64,000 nucleotides of DNA, from NCBI GenBank assembly GCA_004431415.1, contig QPMI01000420.1:1-64000 (forward strand). Direction: 5' to 3'. Shown here one piece after another: positions 37,471-47,264 of this stretch. Every line of letters begins with the position of its first letter. Within the stretch, counting starts at the first letter, position 1. Origin of the DNA: Cyanophora paradoxa (taxonomy: Eukaryota; Glaucocystophyceae; Cyanophorales; Cyanophoraceae). Below the pieces are notes generated by a model. The model ran no database searches, had not been told where the DNA came from, and was given only the letters and a program-made list of their open reading frames with translations. The position numbers were made by a program, and so were the translations under genes.

Positions 37471-38060
37471 GGCAAGCGCGGCGGACGGCCGCCGCTGGGC
37501 CGCGCTCGTGTCAGACGACCCCGCGGCTTCCTCCGCCGCCTCCTCCGCCGTCGGCTCGCGCGCCAGCGCTCTACCCCGCGCCTCCTCCTCAGTGCGATCC
37601 CTTGATTCCTGTACCCCGCTGCACTTCTAATGGAGCTGACCGCAGCCCCGAGCGGGTCCGGGAGGCGGCGAACTGCGGCGCCGAGGTGCGCCCTCCCTCG
37701 CGCCCCCCGCGGGGGAACGGGACGGCTCAGCGTACCCCCCTTCTTCTCCCCCCCCCCTCCTTCTGCCTCGCAGGTCGTTGCCGTTGGGGATGCCCCCGCC
37801 GCCGCCGCGCTGCTCCGCGCCGGACTCCGCCGCCTGACGCCGCGTACCCCTTCCTCATCTCCTCCGCCCGGGGTACGGCGTTCTCGAGCTCTGCGGTCCC
37901 TCGCTCCCCCGCCCGATGCGCTCACTGGAGCACTGCAGGGGCGGACGCCGGCCCCCAGTGGGTCGACGCGGAGGGGTACGCCGGCGCCCGCTCCCGCACG
38001 GGTACGCCCTCGCGCGTCCGGGCCGTCCGCGGGGAGGAGGGCGAGCGCCTGGCCGCGGCT
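37471..38060 (+). pseudogene. Duplicated 3' piece of the IPT/TIG gene, unit 1
   Basis: Starts with the 'SAADGRRWAALVSDDPAA' exon also found at the end of the full gene, followed by a presumed intron (GTGCGATCC...GACCGCAG), an exon reading 'ERVREAANCGAEVRPPSRPPRG', an intron running from GTACCCCCC to CTCGCAG, and VVAVGDAPAAAALLRAGLRRL. No start or signal peptide. Either downstream exons of the gene or a fragment left by duplication. Confidence 0.4.
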
Positions 38061-38112
38061 TGCATTGCGGACGATCCGATGCTCACTAATGCTCACTAAT
38101 GCTTCTTGCTCA

Positions 38113-38355
38113 CTAATGTGCGCTCACTAATGTGCGCTCACCGCTTCTTCCGAAGAAAAGCGGAATGGTCGATCGCTTTGTGGCTTGGCACAGCTGGGAG
38201 ATGTCCACTACGGCGTATTCCGAAAGTTCGAAGTCGAGCATCTCGCTGTCCATGATGTCGCCGAAGGAGGCTCCGGTGCTTCCCTGCGAGAAGAGAATGC
38301 GGCTCGGGTCCAAGTACAGGTACTCAAAAGTCGGCCGGATCATGCAAATGAGCAT
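38113..38355 (-). CDS. DPSRILFSQ-type short protein, unit 2
   Basis: 80 residues with YLYLDPSRILFSQGS, then FGDIMDSEMLDFELSEYA, ending IPLFFGRSGERTLVSAH. It is a diverged, shortened relative of the gene at 31,791-32,233 and lacks the SLDNRRLW exon. It is intact in units 2 and 4. The last residues read into repeats of 'CACTAATGTGCGCT', so the natural end may have been lost. Confidence 0.4.
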   Translation of the reverse strand: MLICMIRPTFEYLYLDPSRILFSQGSTGASFGDIMDSEMLDFELSEYAVVDISQLCQATKRSTIPLFFGRSGERTLVSAH

Positions 38356-38851
38356 ACCGTGTTCGGGCGCGTAGAGCTAACCCAAAACAGCTCGCTGGCG
38401 CTCCGGAAAGCCTGTAAACTTGTAGATCAATCATCCGCGCAACGACTGCGGCGCGGCCGAGTCGCGCCGAGCGGCGCCGGCGGCGCACGAGACGAGAGCG
38501 CGCACGGCGGTTATCGGATGGCCAGCTGACAGGTTGGCGGAAACGCTTCGCCCCGCGCAGCTGGACCCCCTAGCTGGCTCCTGCGCATGCGATGTTGGAC
38601 CGCCGCCCCTAGGGCCTAGACGCGCAGTGCTTGCTTTGTGTCGTAGGAGTTCGACCGAAATGCCGGGCGGGTGTACAGGTGTACCCGGCGGCCGGTCCCG
38701 CGAGCCCGTCCCCGGGGGAAGCAACAGAACCGGGAAAACCGGCGGCCTCTGGCCTGTCCTCAGCGATTCGAAGCGGTATAATAGGTCGGCCACTTCGTCT
38801 GGAGTCGCGCGCGGTGCTGGCGGAGCAGCGTCGCGGATCGCTCGGCCAGCG

Positions 38852-40756
38852 ATGAGGGCGCCCGCGGGCGGCGGCGCGCTGGCGCTGCTGCTAGCGGCTT
38901 CGGTGCTGCTGGCGTGGTTCGCGGCGCCCGCGGCTGCGATCAAGGCGCACTCGTACGCCTGAAGCCACGCCCTGAACGAGAAGCCCGTGCTGGTGCGGAC
39001 GGCGGGGCCGTGCCCGTGCCTCGTCTCGTATTTCGTGGAGGCGAGCCCGTTCAGCGTGCGGGCGGCGCTCGTGCTGCTCAGCTCGGGCGCGTACGAGAAG
39101 TTCGTGGCGGGCCGGCTGCGCCCCGACGAGCCCGGGCAGGAGACGGTCGTCGTGGAGAGCGCGGGGACGCTCGCGCGGGCGGAGGACTTCCGGCAGGCGG
39201 CGGTGCCCGACGGCGAGCACCTCTTCGTCGTCCTCGCGCCGCTGGCCACGGGCTACGTCCTCGTCGACATCGTCCCCGCCGGTCCGCCCGCCCGCCCGCG
39301 CTCTCGCCCGAGTGCGCGCCGCGCCCCGGATCGGTGCGAGCTCGATCGGCGCAGACGGCGGGTCGGTGACGCTGCCGCCGGGCCAGGCGCTGGTGCTGAG
39401 CAGCGCGCGGGCGTGCCCGTGCGCGGCGGCGAACCAGCTGGCGACCGACGCCGACCCCAAGGACCTCGCCGTCGCGTTCCTGGACGACGACGGCCTCGCG
39501 GCGGCGCTCGGCGGCTCCGGCGGCGGCGCCGTCGCCCCCGTCGCCGGCTTCTTCCCCTCGGGCGCCGCGCACAGCGCGCCGGCGGACGCGGCGGCGGTGC
39601 GGCGGGTGCGGGAGCGGGCGCTGAAGGGCGCAGCGGGGACCGTCGGGCAGCGGATGCACGTTGTGCTGGCGAACCTCTCGCCGCGGCCCACCGTCGTCCA
39701 GGTCGCCCTCGCCATGGCCGGCTCCTGTGCGCGCCAAGCCCGCCTGCGCGCCCCTCTAGGACCGAACCGAACGTCCAACATCTCGCGCAGATCCGACCGA
39801 GGTGGAGTTCGCGACGGGGGCGCCGACCTCGGGCGGGCCCGTCGCGATCGTGGGGCGCCACTTCGGGTCCCGGCAGGACCTCTTGGGCCAGATCACCATC
39901 GGCGGCCGGCCCTGCGCCTCCCCGCAGCTGTTGCTCCCGGGGCACCTCCTCCGCTGCGACGCCGCCCCAAGTACGGGGTTCGCCCTCGACGTCTCCGTGA
40001 CCGTCGCCGGGATGAGCTCCGGCGCCACCGGCCGCCGCCGCTTCTGGTACGACGGTCAGTGTATCCCCTACCTCCAAGAACGGCGTACCCCCAGCTCTGA
40101 ACCCTGCGGTAGGCCCCTATGTCTTGACCGTGACATCATCCCCGCCGTCGGGGTGTACCGTCACGATGCGGGGCGGCAACCTCGGGGCGCGGGGTACGGG
40201 CGGCGAGGTCGCGGCCTGGATCGGCGGGCGCCCATGCACCAACGCGCGCGTCTTCGTACCCCACAGCGAGGTCCGCCTGTACCCCCCTCCAATCCCCGCG
40301 GACCGCGCCGAGCTGTACCCCAGATCGTCTGCGAGGCGCCCCCGGGTACGGGATCCGGCTTGGACGCCGTGGTCCGCGTGGGGGGTAGGCCCGCCGACTT
40401 CGACGGCGCCGGTGCCTTCGCGTACGGCTTGTACCCCCGTGCGGCCTCCCCCCCACCCTCCCACCGCCCTCTGACCCTCCCCACAGCGGCGAAGAGCGCG
40501 GCGGACGGCCGCCGGTCGGCCGTGCTCGTTTCGGACGACCCCGCGGCGGACTCCGCCGCCGCCTCCGCCGCCGGCTCGCGCGCCAGCGGTCCACCCCACG
40601 CCTCTTCCTCGGTACGATCACTTGATTCCCGTACCCTGCTGCACTTCTAAGGGAGCAGCCCGCAGCCCGAGCGGTTCCAGAAGGCGGTCCTGGAGGCGGC
40701 GAAGGTCCGCCGGGCGGTCCTGGAGGCTGCGAAGTGCGGCCCCAAGGTCTGCCCTC
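38852..40756 (+). pseudogene. Secreted IPT/TIG-domain protein, unit 2 (nonsense)
   Basis: Same layout as unit 1, with both IPT/TIG domains in good frame, but TGA at 38,960-38,962 replaces the Trp codon of HSYAWSH about 12 residues after the signal peptide. The exon structure and splice-like CAG sites are otherwise kept. Like unit 1 it lacks 12 bases near 39,253 that units 3-5 have. Confidence 0.6.
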
Positions 40757-40775
40757 CCTCGCGCAACGTGCAGCC

Positions 40776-43080
40776 TGCATGCACGTTTTCGTTGGTCCCA
40801 AGATCGCGATCGATTTCACATCTAAAGCTCGATCTAGCCACCCTCGGGCCTCGTGCACGTGGGTCATTAAACTCAGATCATAATCACTGCACCATTATGT
40901 ACATATGCAGGCCACACGAGCCTGCGGAGAGGGAGAAGGGAGCAGGGAGGAGGGATGAAGAGGGGGTAGCAAGCAAAGAGAAGAGTGCAAGGAAAGAAGG
41001 ACGGCAAGCACGAGGGCATGCTCCTGCAGAGAGAGCACAGCTCACGGATTGCTCTGCCTCAGAGCCTCTCCTCCGCCGGCCCCCGGAGCCCCCCCTTCGC
41101 CACCCTCCAGGCGCAGAGCGCCTCCTCCGGCCTGGGCTTGCGCCGGGCTTATCTGCATCTCGTCGGCGACTGTGGCTGTTGTGGGCCGGTCCTCTCTTGG
41201 GGAGTCGTCTTCAGCAGAGCTTGCCTGAGTAGCTGATCCCGCCGAGCCAGAGGCCACCGCCGGCGCCGGCGCTGCAGTGCAAATAAGAGATGATAATCAG
41301 CAAAATCATGCACGCATATCGACACGCACGGGGCTGCTGCGCTGCTGTGTGGGGGTCGCTTGCGTGATGAGCCCAACGATTCCGCGAATTGGGCTTGCGC
41401 AATCCCGCGAATGCGCCGCACCAGGAGCAGGCCCGACTGCAGGAGTTGCCCCGATGATGTTCCGGAGTCCTGTCGCCCGTGCGTTGTTAACACAGAGAAC
41501 AAAAGTTGCGGAAGGCTGATGCAAGAGACCGCAAACAAACTGACCATCGATCTCTCTCCGGAGCGCTTTCAGAGTACGCAACGGAGCATGATCAGATCGA
41601 GAAGAAGCGAAGCAAGCTGGGAAGATCAAAGACACCGACACACACCAGCTATTGTCGCTTGCAGGCCTTTTCGCGGAGAAGCCGATCAGGCAAGCGCCGA
41701 GGGCAAGAGGACGAGCAACGCAATCCGGAAGGAAGAAAAGATATCACAGTTTCAGCGGGCAACGCACCGGCCATTTGCCGATGACACGCTGTTCGGGAGA
41801 GCAAGGAGAGATCAGATTGGGCCAACACGCGCAACGAGCGCGAGCGCCGTACCCTCAAGCTCGGCCGTGAGAGCTGCTCAGTAAGCCGAGGCGTCAGTTT
41901 CGGAGTCGAGGGCGTTTGCCGGAGAGCGCACATTCTATTCGCAGGCGCTCGGCCGCGGCGTGGCCCTCCAGGGTCGTTCGCGCTGCACCGGTGAGAGGCG
42001 TCAAGACCGGGACGGACCGGCGCCAGTTGTCGGCGTGGACGGAAGCACCTTGCTGACGGTCCATCCGAACGGTCTGTTTGGGGGATTGAGCCAAGGATGG
42101 GTATCGCAGCTCTTCGGCACTTCGGTCGAGGTACTGGCGTCTGCGGGCATTAAGCGTCAGGCTAGGCAGTACCACCATCAAGCCTGTGCCCGCGCAACAT
42201 GTAGATCCTCGGGCTCTTTCCTGGCTTTTTTATCCATCTGATAGCCGCGACCTGAGCTACCCGCCAGCCGCGCTGTGTCTGTCTGACGTGCCGAGGACGC
42301 CGTTTGGCGGTCCTTCCGCTACGGTCCTTCCCCTTCATGCGCGTACCTTTCACGGTGGTTGTGCGTCGATTCCGCTAACGGGCAGAGATCGCGCGCTGCA
42401 GATGAGTTCAGTCATCTTGTTCCGATTGCATTTGCTCCTCTTCTGTGCCTGAGGTCGTCAGCGGTACGCGAGAACTTCGGTCGGAGGTCACGTTGACTGC
42501 AGCTGATCCAACGCCGCGCAGCGGGTGGCGCGCCCGTGCCCGCCTCGCACAGAGGTTGGTCTCTGGGCCGCGGCCCTTGAAACCGAGTCCCGGCGCCCGG
42601 AAATGCGATCTCCCCTTTCGAGATATTTCACACGACGCACTGCCTCCCAGCCACTACGTGCTTCACGGGCGGCGCGCAATCTCCATAGCAGCAGCGACCA
42701 GCAGACAGTTCGCAGCCACCTGACGCGGCGCCTGACGACCGAGGAGGCGCGCGCGGAGAAGGAGGAGGCGACGCGGCAGCCCGCCACCGATCGCGAGGCG
42801 AGTGACCGAGGCTAGGGCAAGGCTCAAGTTGAGTTCCCCGCCGAAGAGAGAGAAAGGGCGAACTCGGAATTGGCTGCAGCCCTTTCAATTACTCCTGATG
42901 CACGATCTCCCCACCAGAGAGGAGAGTGCCGCAAGACGACGCGTATGCGACACGCCTGGTTCAGCGCGCGGCAGGCCTGATGGCTTCCAGCTCCAAGGGC
43001 GACGCACGCGCGTGCGGTACGCGAGCTCGAATCGGCGACAGCTGTCCCCTCGTAGCCCAATCCGTTCACATCCCTGAAAT
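40776..43080. repeat. Array unit 2, non-coding module C
   Basis: Nearly identical to 34,780-37,330, but only one GCCGATCAGGCAAGCG occurrence is present (41,681), so the 138-bp repeat has collapsed. No supported gene. Confidence 0.55.
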
Positions 43081-43190
43081 TCTCCGCCCAGTGGCACCGG
43101 CATCTGGGAAGCTGGTGCAAGGTGGTCCGCGGCCCGCGGCTGGCCCTCCCCCGCAGCGGCTGGCCCCTCCCGACGCCCCCTGATCTCATG

Positions 43191-43770
43191 GCACTGGCGA
43201 GCGCGGCGGACAGCGGACGGCTTACTCCGCCGCCTCCTCCGCCGCCGGCTGGCGCGCCAGCGCTCTACCCCGCGCCTTCTCCTCGGTGCGATCCCTTGAT
43301 TCCCGTACCCCGCTGCACTTCTAATGGAGCCGACCGCAGCCCGAGCGGGTCCGGGAGGCGGTCCTGGAGGCGGCGAACTGCGGCGCCGAGGTGCGCCCTC
43401 CCTCGCGCCCCCCGCGGGGGAACGGGACGGCTCAGCGTACCCCCCTTCTTGTCTCTCCCCCCCCTCCTCTGCCTCGCAGGTCGTTCTCGTTGGGGACGCC
43501 CCCGCCGCCGGCGCGCTGCTCCGCGCCGGACTCCGCCGCCTGACGCCGCGTACCCCTTCCTCGTCTCCTCCGCCCGGGGTACGGCGTTCTCGAGCTCTGC
43601 GGTCCCTCGCTCCGGATCCCCCGCCCGATGCGCTCACTGGAACACTGCAGGGGCGGACGCCGGCCCCAGTGGGTCGACGCGGAGGGGTACGCCGGCGCCC
43701 GCTCCCGGAACGGTACCTCCTCGCTCGTCTGGGCCGTCCATGGGGAGGAGGGCGCGCGCCTGCGCTTCCC
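43191..43770 (+). pseudogene. Duplicated 3' piece of the IPT/TIG gene, unit 2
   Basis: As in unit 1, but the first exon is shortened and changed (GCGGACAGCGGACGGCTTAC). The segment VVLVGDAPAAGALLRAGLRRL is present after an intron-like GTACCCCCC...CTCGCAG. Confidence 0.4.
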
Positions 43771-43897
43771 CGTCCAGTCCTTGCCAGTCCTTTGTACAAA
43801 GCCCCATTGGGGCGTTACTCAGATTGAATACAACATGAATGCAACAATATTAATGTCCTGCACCGGGGTCTGTTGCTGCCGGTAGGGCGGGGACCTA

Positions 43898-44156
43898 CCG
43901 TAAAACACTTAAGTAATGCGCCGGTAAGTAATGCGTTTTTGGACCCGGACCCCCAGTACGGTTAATTATGCGCCCCCGAATTAATGCGTTTTGAAGCCTT
44001 CTGGCTGCATGAGGGGGGTACATACCGCAGTTTTCTTAGGTCCGGCTTAGCGCTCGGATATTAATGCGCCCCCAAATTAATGCGTTTTGCCAGCGGAAAA
44101 CGCATTATTTCGGGACCGCATTACTTAAGTGCACGCATTACTTAAGTGTTTTACGG
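43898..44156. mobile_element. 259-bp MITE with 23-bp perfect inverted repeats
   Basis: The ends are CCGTAAAACACTTAAGTAATGCG and its exact complement (44,134-44,156), flanked by TA on both sides (43,896-43,897 and 44,157-44,158). The paralogous position in the last full unit (62,041-62,060) reads GGGGACCTAGCCAAACTG without the insert, so the empty site with a single TA is known. A TA duplication points to a Tc1/mariner-type transposase acting in trans. The inside is built of repeats of TTAATGCGCCCC and ATTAATGCGTTTT and has no gene. Confidence 0.92.
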
Positions 44157-44639
44157 TAGCCAAACTGCATACAGGCCATGACTGTGACCGAGGGCGGAGC
44201 ACATGAAGCGGTTGGGGGGCTTGAGAGGAGGCGGGGGCGAGGGGGGGGAGTTTGCTAGGCGCAAGGGATACTTCATGAGACAGAGTTGAGCCGTTGACAA
44301 GAAGCAGGGAGGGGCTACAGAAGCGGCGCGCGATGAGGGAGCTATGGCGCTCGGGCTCCAGGCGGCCTCGCCGGCCTGCAGCTGGCGGGCAGCGAGGAAG
44401 GCGGCGGCGGTGGGATCGCGCTGGGAGAGGAGGGCGGCGAACTTGGCCACCGCCGCGAGGGGAGGAGGCGGCGAGGAGGGAGGAGGGAGGACAGGAGGGC
44501 CGCGAACTTCGGAACTTGGCCGCCGCCGCGGCCAACGGTTGGTGTTCCCCGGCGGAGCAGGGACCTCCTCCCGCGCCTTCTTGGCGGCCTCCGCGGCGTC
44601 CTCTGCCGCCGCCCGCTTGCGCCTGGCCGCGGCTTGCAC
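44157..44639 (-). CDS. Ala-rich hypothetical protein, unit 2
   Basis: A minus-strand frame of ~160 residues starting MQAAARRKRAAAEDAAEAAKK, an Ala/Lys/Arg helix likely to be a coiled coil, then a Pro-rich stretch and FAALLSQRDPTAAAFLAARQLQ. A near-identical copy is at 62,050-62,547. No family recognised. It lies downstream of the DPSRILFSQ frame on the same strand and might be an exon of it. The last codons run into the MITE. Confidence 0.3.
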
Positions 44640-44704
44640 CGCGGACGATCTAAGGGCGGCGTCGAGCGGCTCGCGCGCTAGCCATAGCTATAGCTTCTTG
44701 CTCA

Positions 44705-44914
44705 CTAATGTGCGCTCACTAATGTGCGCTCACCGCTTCTTCCGAAGAAAAGCGGAATGGTCGATCGCTTTGTGGCTTGGCACATCTGGGAGATGTCCAC
44801 TGTGGCGTATTCCGAAAGTTCGAAGTCGAGCATCTCGCTGTCCATGAGGCTCCCGTGCTCCGGTGCTGCCCTGCGAGAAGAGAATGCGGCTCGGGTCCAA
44901 GTACAGGTACTCAA
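44705..44914 (-). pseudogene. DPSRILFSQ-type short protein, unit 3 (broken)
   Basis: The N-terminal motif and the C-terminal part (MDSEMLDFELSEYATVD) are in different frames because about 10 bases around the FGDI codons are missing or altered. The same lesion is shared with unit 5. Confidence 0.45.
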
Positions 44915-45364
44915 AAGTCGGCCGGATCATGCAAATGAGCATACCGTAGAAAGTGCGTGACGCGCACAGGCTAACCCAAAGCAGGCCCGCTGGCGCTCCG
45001 GCCGAGTCGCGCCGAGCAGCGCCAGCGGCGCACGAGAGGACGCGCACAGCGGTTATCAGATGGCCAGCTGACAGGTCGGCGGGAACGCTTCGTCCTGCGC
45101 AGCTGACCCCCGAGCTGGCTCCTGTAATGCTCGGTCCTCGCCCCTAGGCGCGCGGTGCTTGCTTTGGGGTGTGGAAGTTCGAGCTGGGCATGTGTACCCG
45201 CCGGCTGGTCCCGCGAGCCCGTACCCGGGCGGAGCAACAAAACCGGGAAAACCGGCGGCCTCTGGCCTGCCTCACACGTTCGAAAGCGGTAGCATAGGTC
45301 GGCCGCTTCGTCCAGAGTCGCGCGCGACGCTGGCGGAGCAACGTCGCGGGTCGCTCGGCCAGCG

Positions 45365-47260
45365 ATGAGGGCGCCCGCGGGCGGCGGCGCGCTGGCGCTG
45401 CTGCTCGCGGCTTCGGTGCTGCTGGCGTGGTTCGCGGCGCCCGCGGCTGCGATCAAGGCGCACTCCTACGCGTGGAGCCACGTCCCGAACGAGAAGCCCG
45501 TGCTGGTGCGGACGGCGGGGCCGTGCCCGTTCCTCGTCTCGTACTTCGTGGAGGCGAGCCCGTTCAGCGTGCGGGCGGCGCTCGTGCTGCTCAGCTCGGG
45601 CGCGTACGAGAAGTTCGTGGCGGGCCGGCTGCGCCCCGACGAGCCCGGGCAGGAGACGGTCGTCGTGGAGAGCTCCGGGACGCTCGCGCGGGCGGAGGAC
45701 TTCCGGCAGGCGGCGGTGCCCGACGGAGAGCACCTCTTCGTCGTCCTCGCGCCGCTGGCCACGGGCTACCTCCCCGTCCGCGTCCTCGTCGACATCGTCC
45801 CCGCCGGTCCGCTCGATGCGCGTGCGCCGCGCGCCTCGGATCGGTGCGAGCTGATCGGTGGGCAGACGGCGGGTCGGTGACGCTGCCGCCGGGCCAGGCG
45901 CTGGTGCTGAGCAGCGCGCGGGCGTGCCCGTGCGCGGCGGCGAACCAGCTGGCGACCGACGCCGACCCGAAAGACCTCGTCGTTGCGTTCCTGGACGACG
46001 ACGGCCTCGCGGCGGCGCTCGGCGGCTCCGGCGCCGGCGCCGGCACCCTCGCCCTCGCCCCCGTCGCCGGCTTCTTCCCCTCGGGCGCCGCGCGCAGCGC
46101 CGCGGCGGACGTGGCGGCGGTGCGGCGGGTGCGGGAGCGGGCGCTGAAGGGGGCGGCGGGGACCGTCGGGCAGCGGATGCACGCCGTGCTCGTTAACCTC
46201 TCGCCGAGGCCCGCAGCCGCCCGGGTCGCCCTCGCCATGGCCGGCTCCCGTGCGCGCCAAGCCCGCCTGCACGCCCCGCTAGGACCGAATCGAAGATTTA
46301 ACGCCCGCGCAGATCCGCCCGAGGTGGAGTTCGCGACGGGGGCGCCGACCTCGGGCGGGCCCGTCGCGATCGTGGGGCGCCACTTCGGGTCCCGGCAGGA
46401 CCTCTTGGGCCAGATCACCGTTGGCGGCCGGCCCTGCGCCTCCCCGCAGCTGTTGCTCCCGGGGCACCTCCTCCGCTGCGACGCCGCCCCGGGTACGGGG
46501 TTCGCCCTCGACGTCTCCGTGACCGTCGCCGGGATGAGCTCCGGCACCACCGGCCGCCGCTGCTTCTGGTACGACGGTCAGCGTACCCCCTGCCTCCAAG
46601 AACGGCGTACCCCAGCACTGAACCCTGCGGCAGGCCCCTACGTCTCGAACGTGACCTCGGCCCCGCGGTCGGGGGGTACCGTGACGATGCGGGGCGGCAA
46701 CCTCGGGGCGGGGGGTACGGGCGGCGAAGTCGCGGCCTGCATCGGCGGGCACCCGTGCGCCAACGCGCGCGTCTCCGTACCCCACAGCGAGGTCCCTTTC
46801 CCCGCCTCCACCCCCACCCCCCGCGGACCGCACCGAGCTGTACCCCAGATCGTCTGCGAGGCGCCCCCGGGTACGGGATCCGGATTGGACGCCGTGGTCT
46901 GCGTGGGGGGTAGGCCCGCCGACTTTGACAGCGCCGGTGCCTTCGCGTGCGGCTTGTACCCCTGTGCGGCTTCTTTCCCCCCACCCCTACCACCGCCCTC
47001 TCACCCTCCCTGCAGCGGCGAAGAGCGCGGCGGACGGCCGCCGGTGGGCCGTGCTCGTTTCAGACGACCCCGCGGCCGACTCCGCCGCCGCCTCCGCCGC
47101 CGGCTCGCGCGCCAGCGGTCCACCCCACGCCTCCTCCTCTGTACGATCACTTGATTCCCGTACCCTGCTGCACTTCTAAGGGAGCAGCCCGCAGCCCGAG
47201 CGGTTCCAGAAGGCGGTCCTGGAGGCGGCGAAGTGCGGCCCCAAGGTCTGCCCTCCCTCG
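45365..47260 (+). CDS. Secreted IPT/TIG-domain protein, unit 3
   Basis: The best-preserved copy. Exon 1 (from 45,365) encodes the signal peptide and first domain to ...VLVDIVPAG. After a short intron ending GGGCAG at ~45,864 the rest is open in one frame to 47,154, covering the second domain, IPT/TIG 1 (VEFATGAPTSGGPVAIVG...) and IPT/TIG 2 (SGGTVTMRGGNLGAGG ... IVCEAPPGTGSGLDAVV). Intron-like segments ending CAG and starting GTACCCC separate the domains, though the frame stays open through them here. Predicted to be secreted or surface-bound. Confidence 0.55.
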
Positions 47261-47264
47261 CGCA

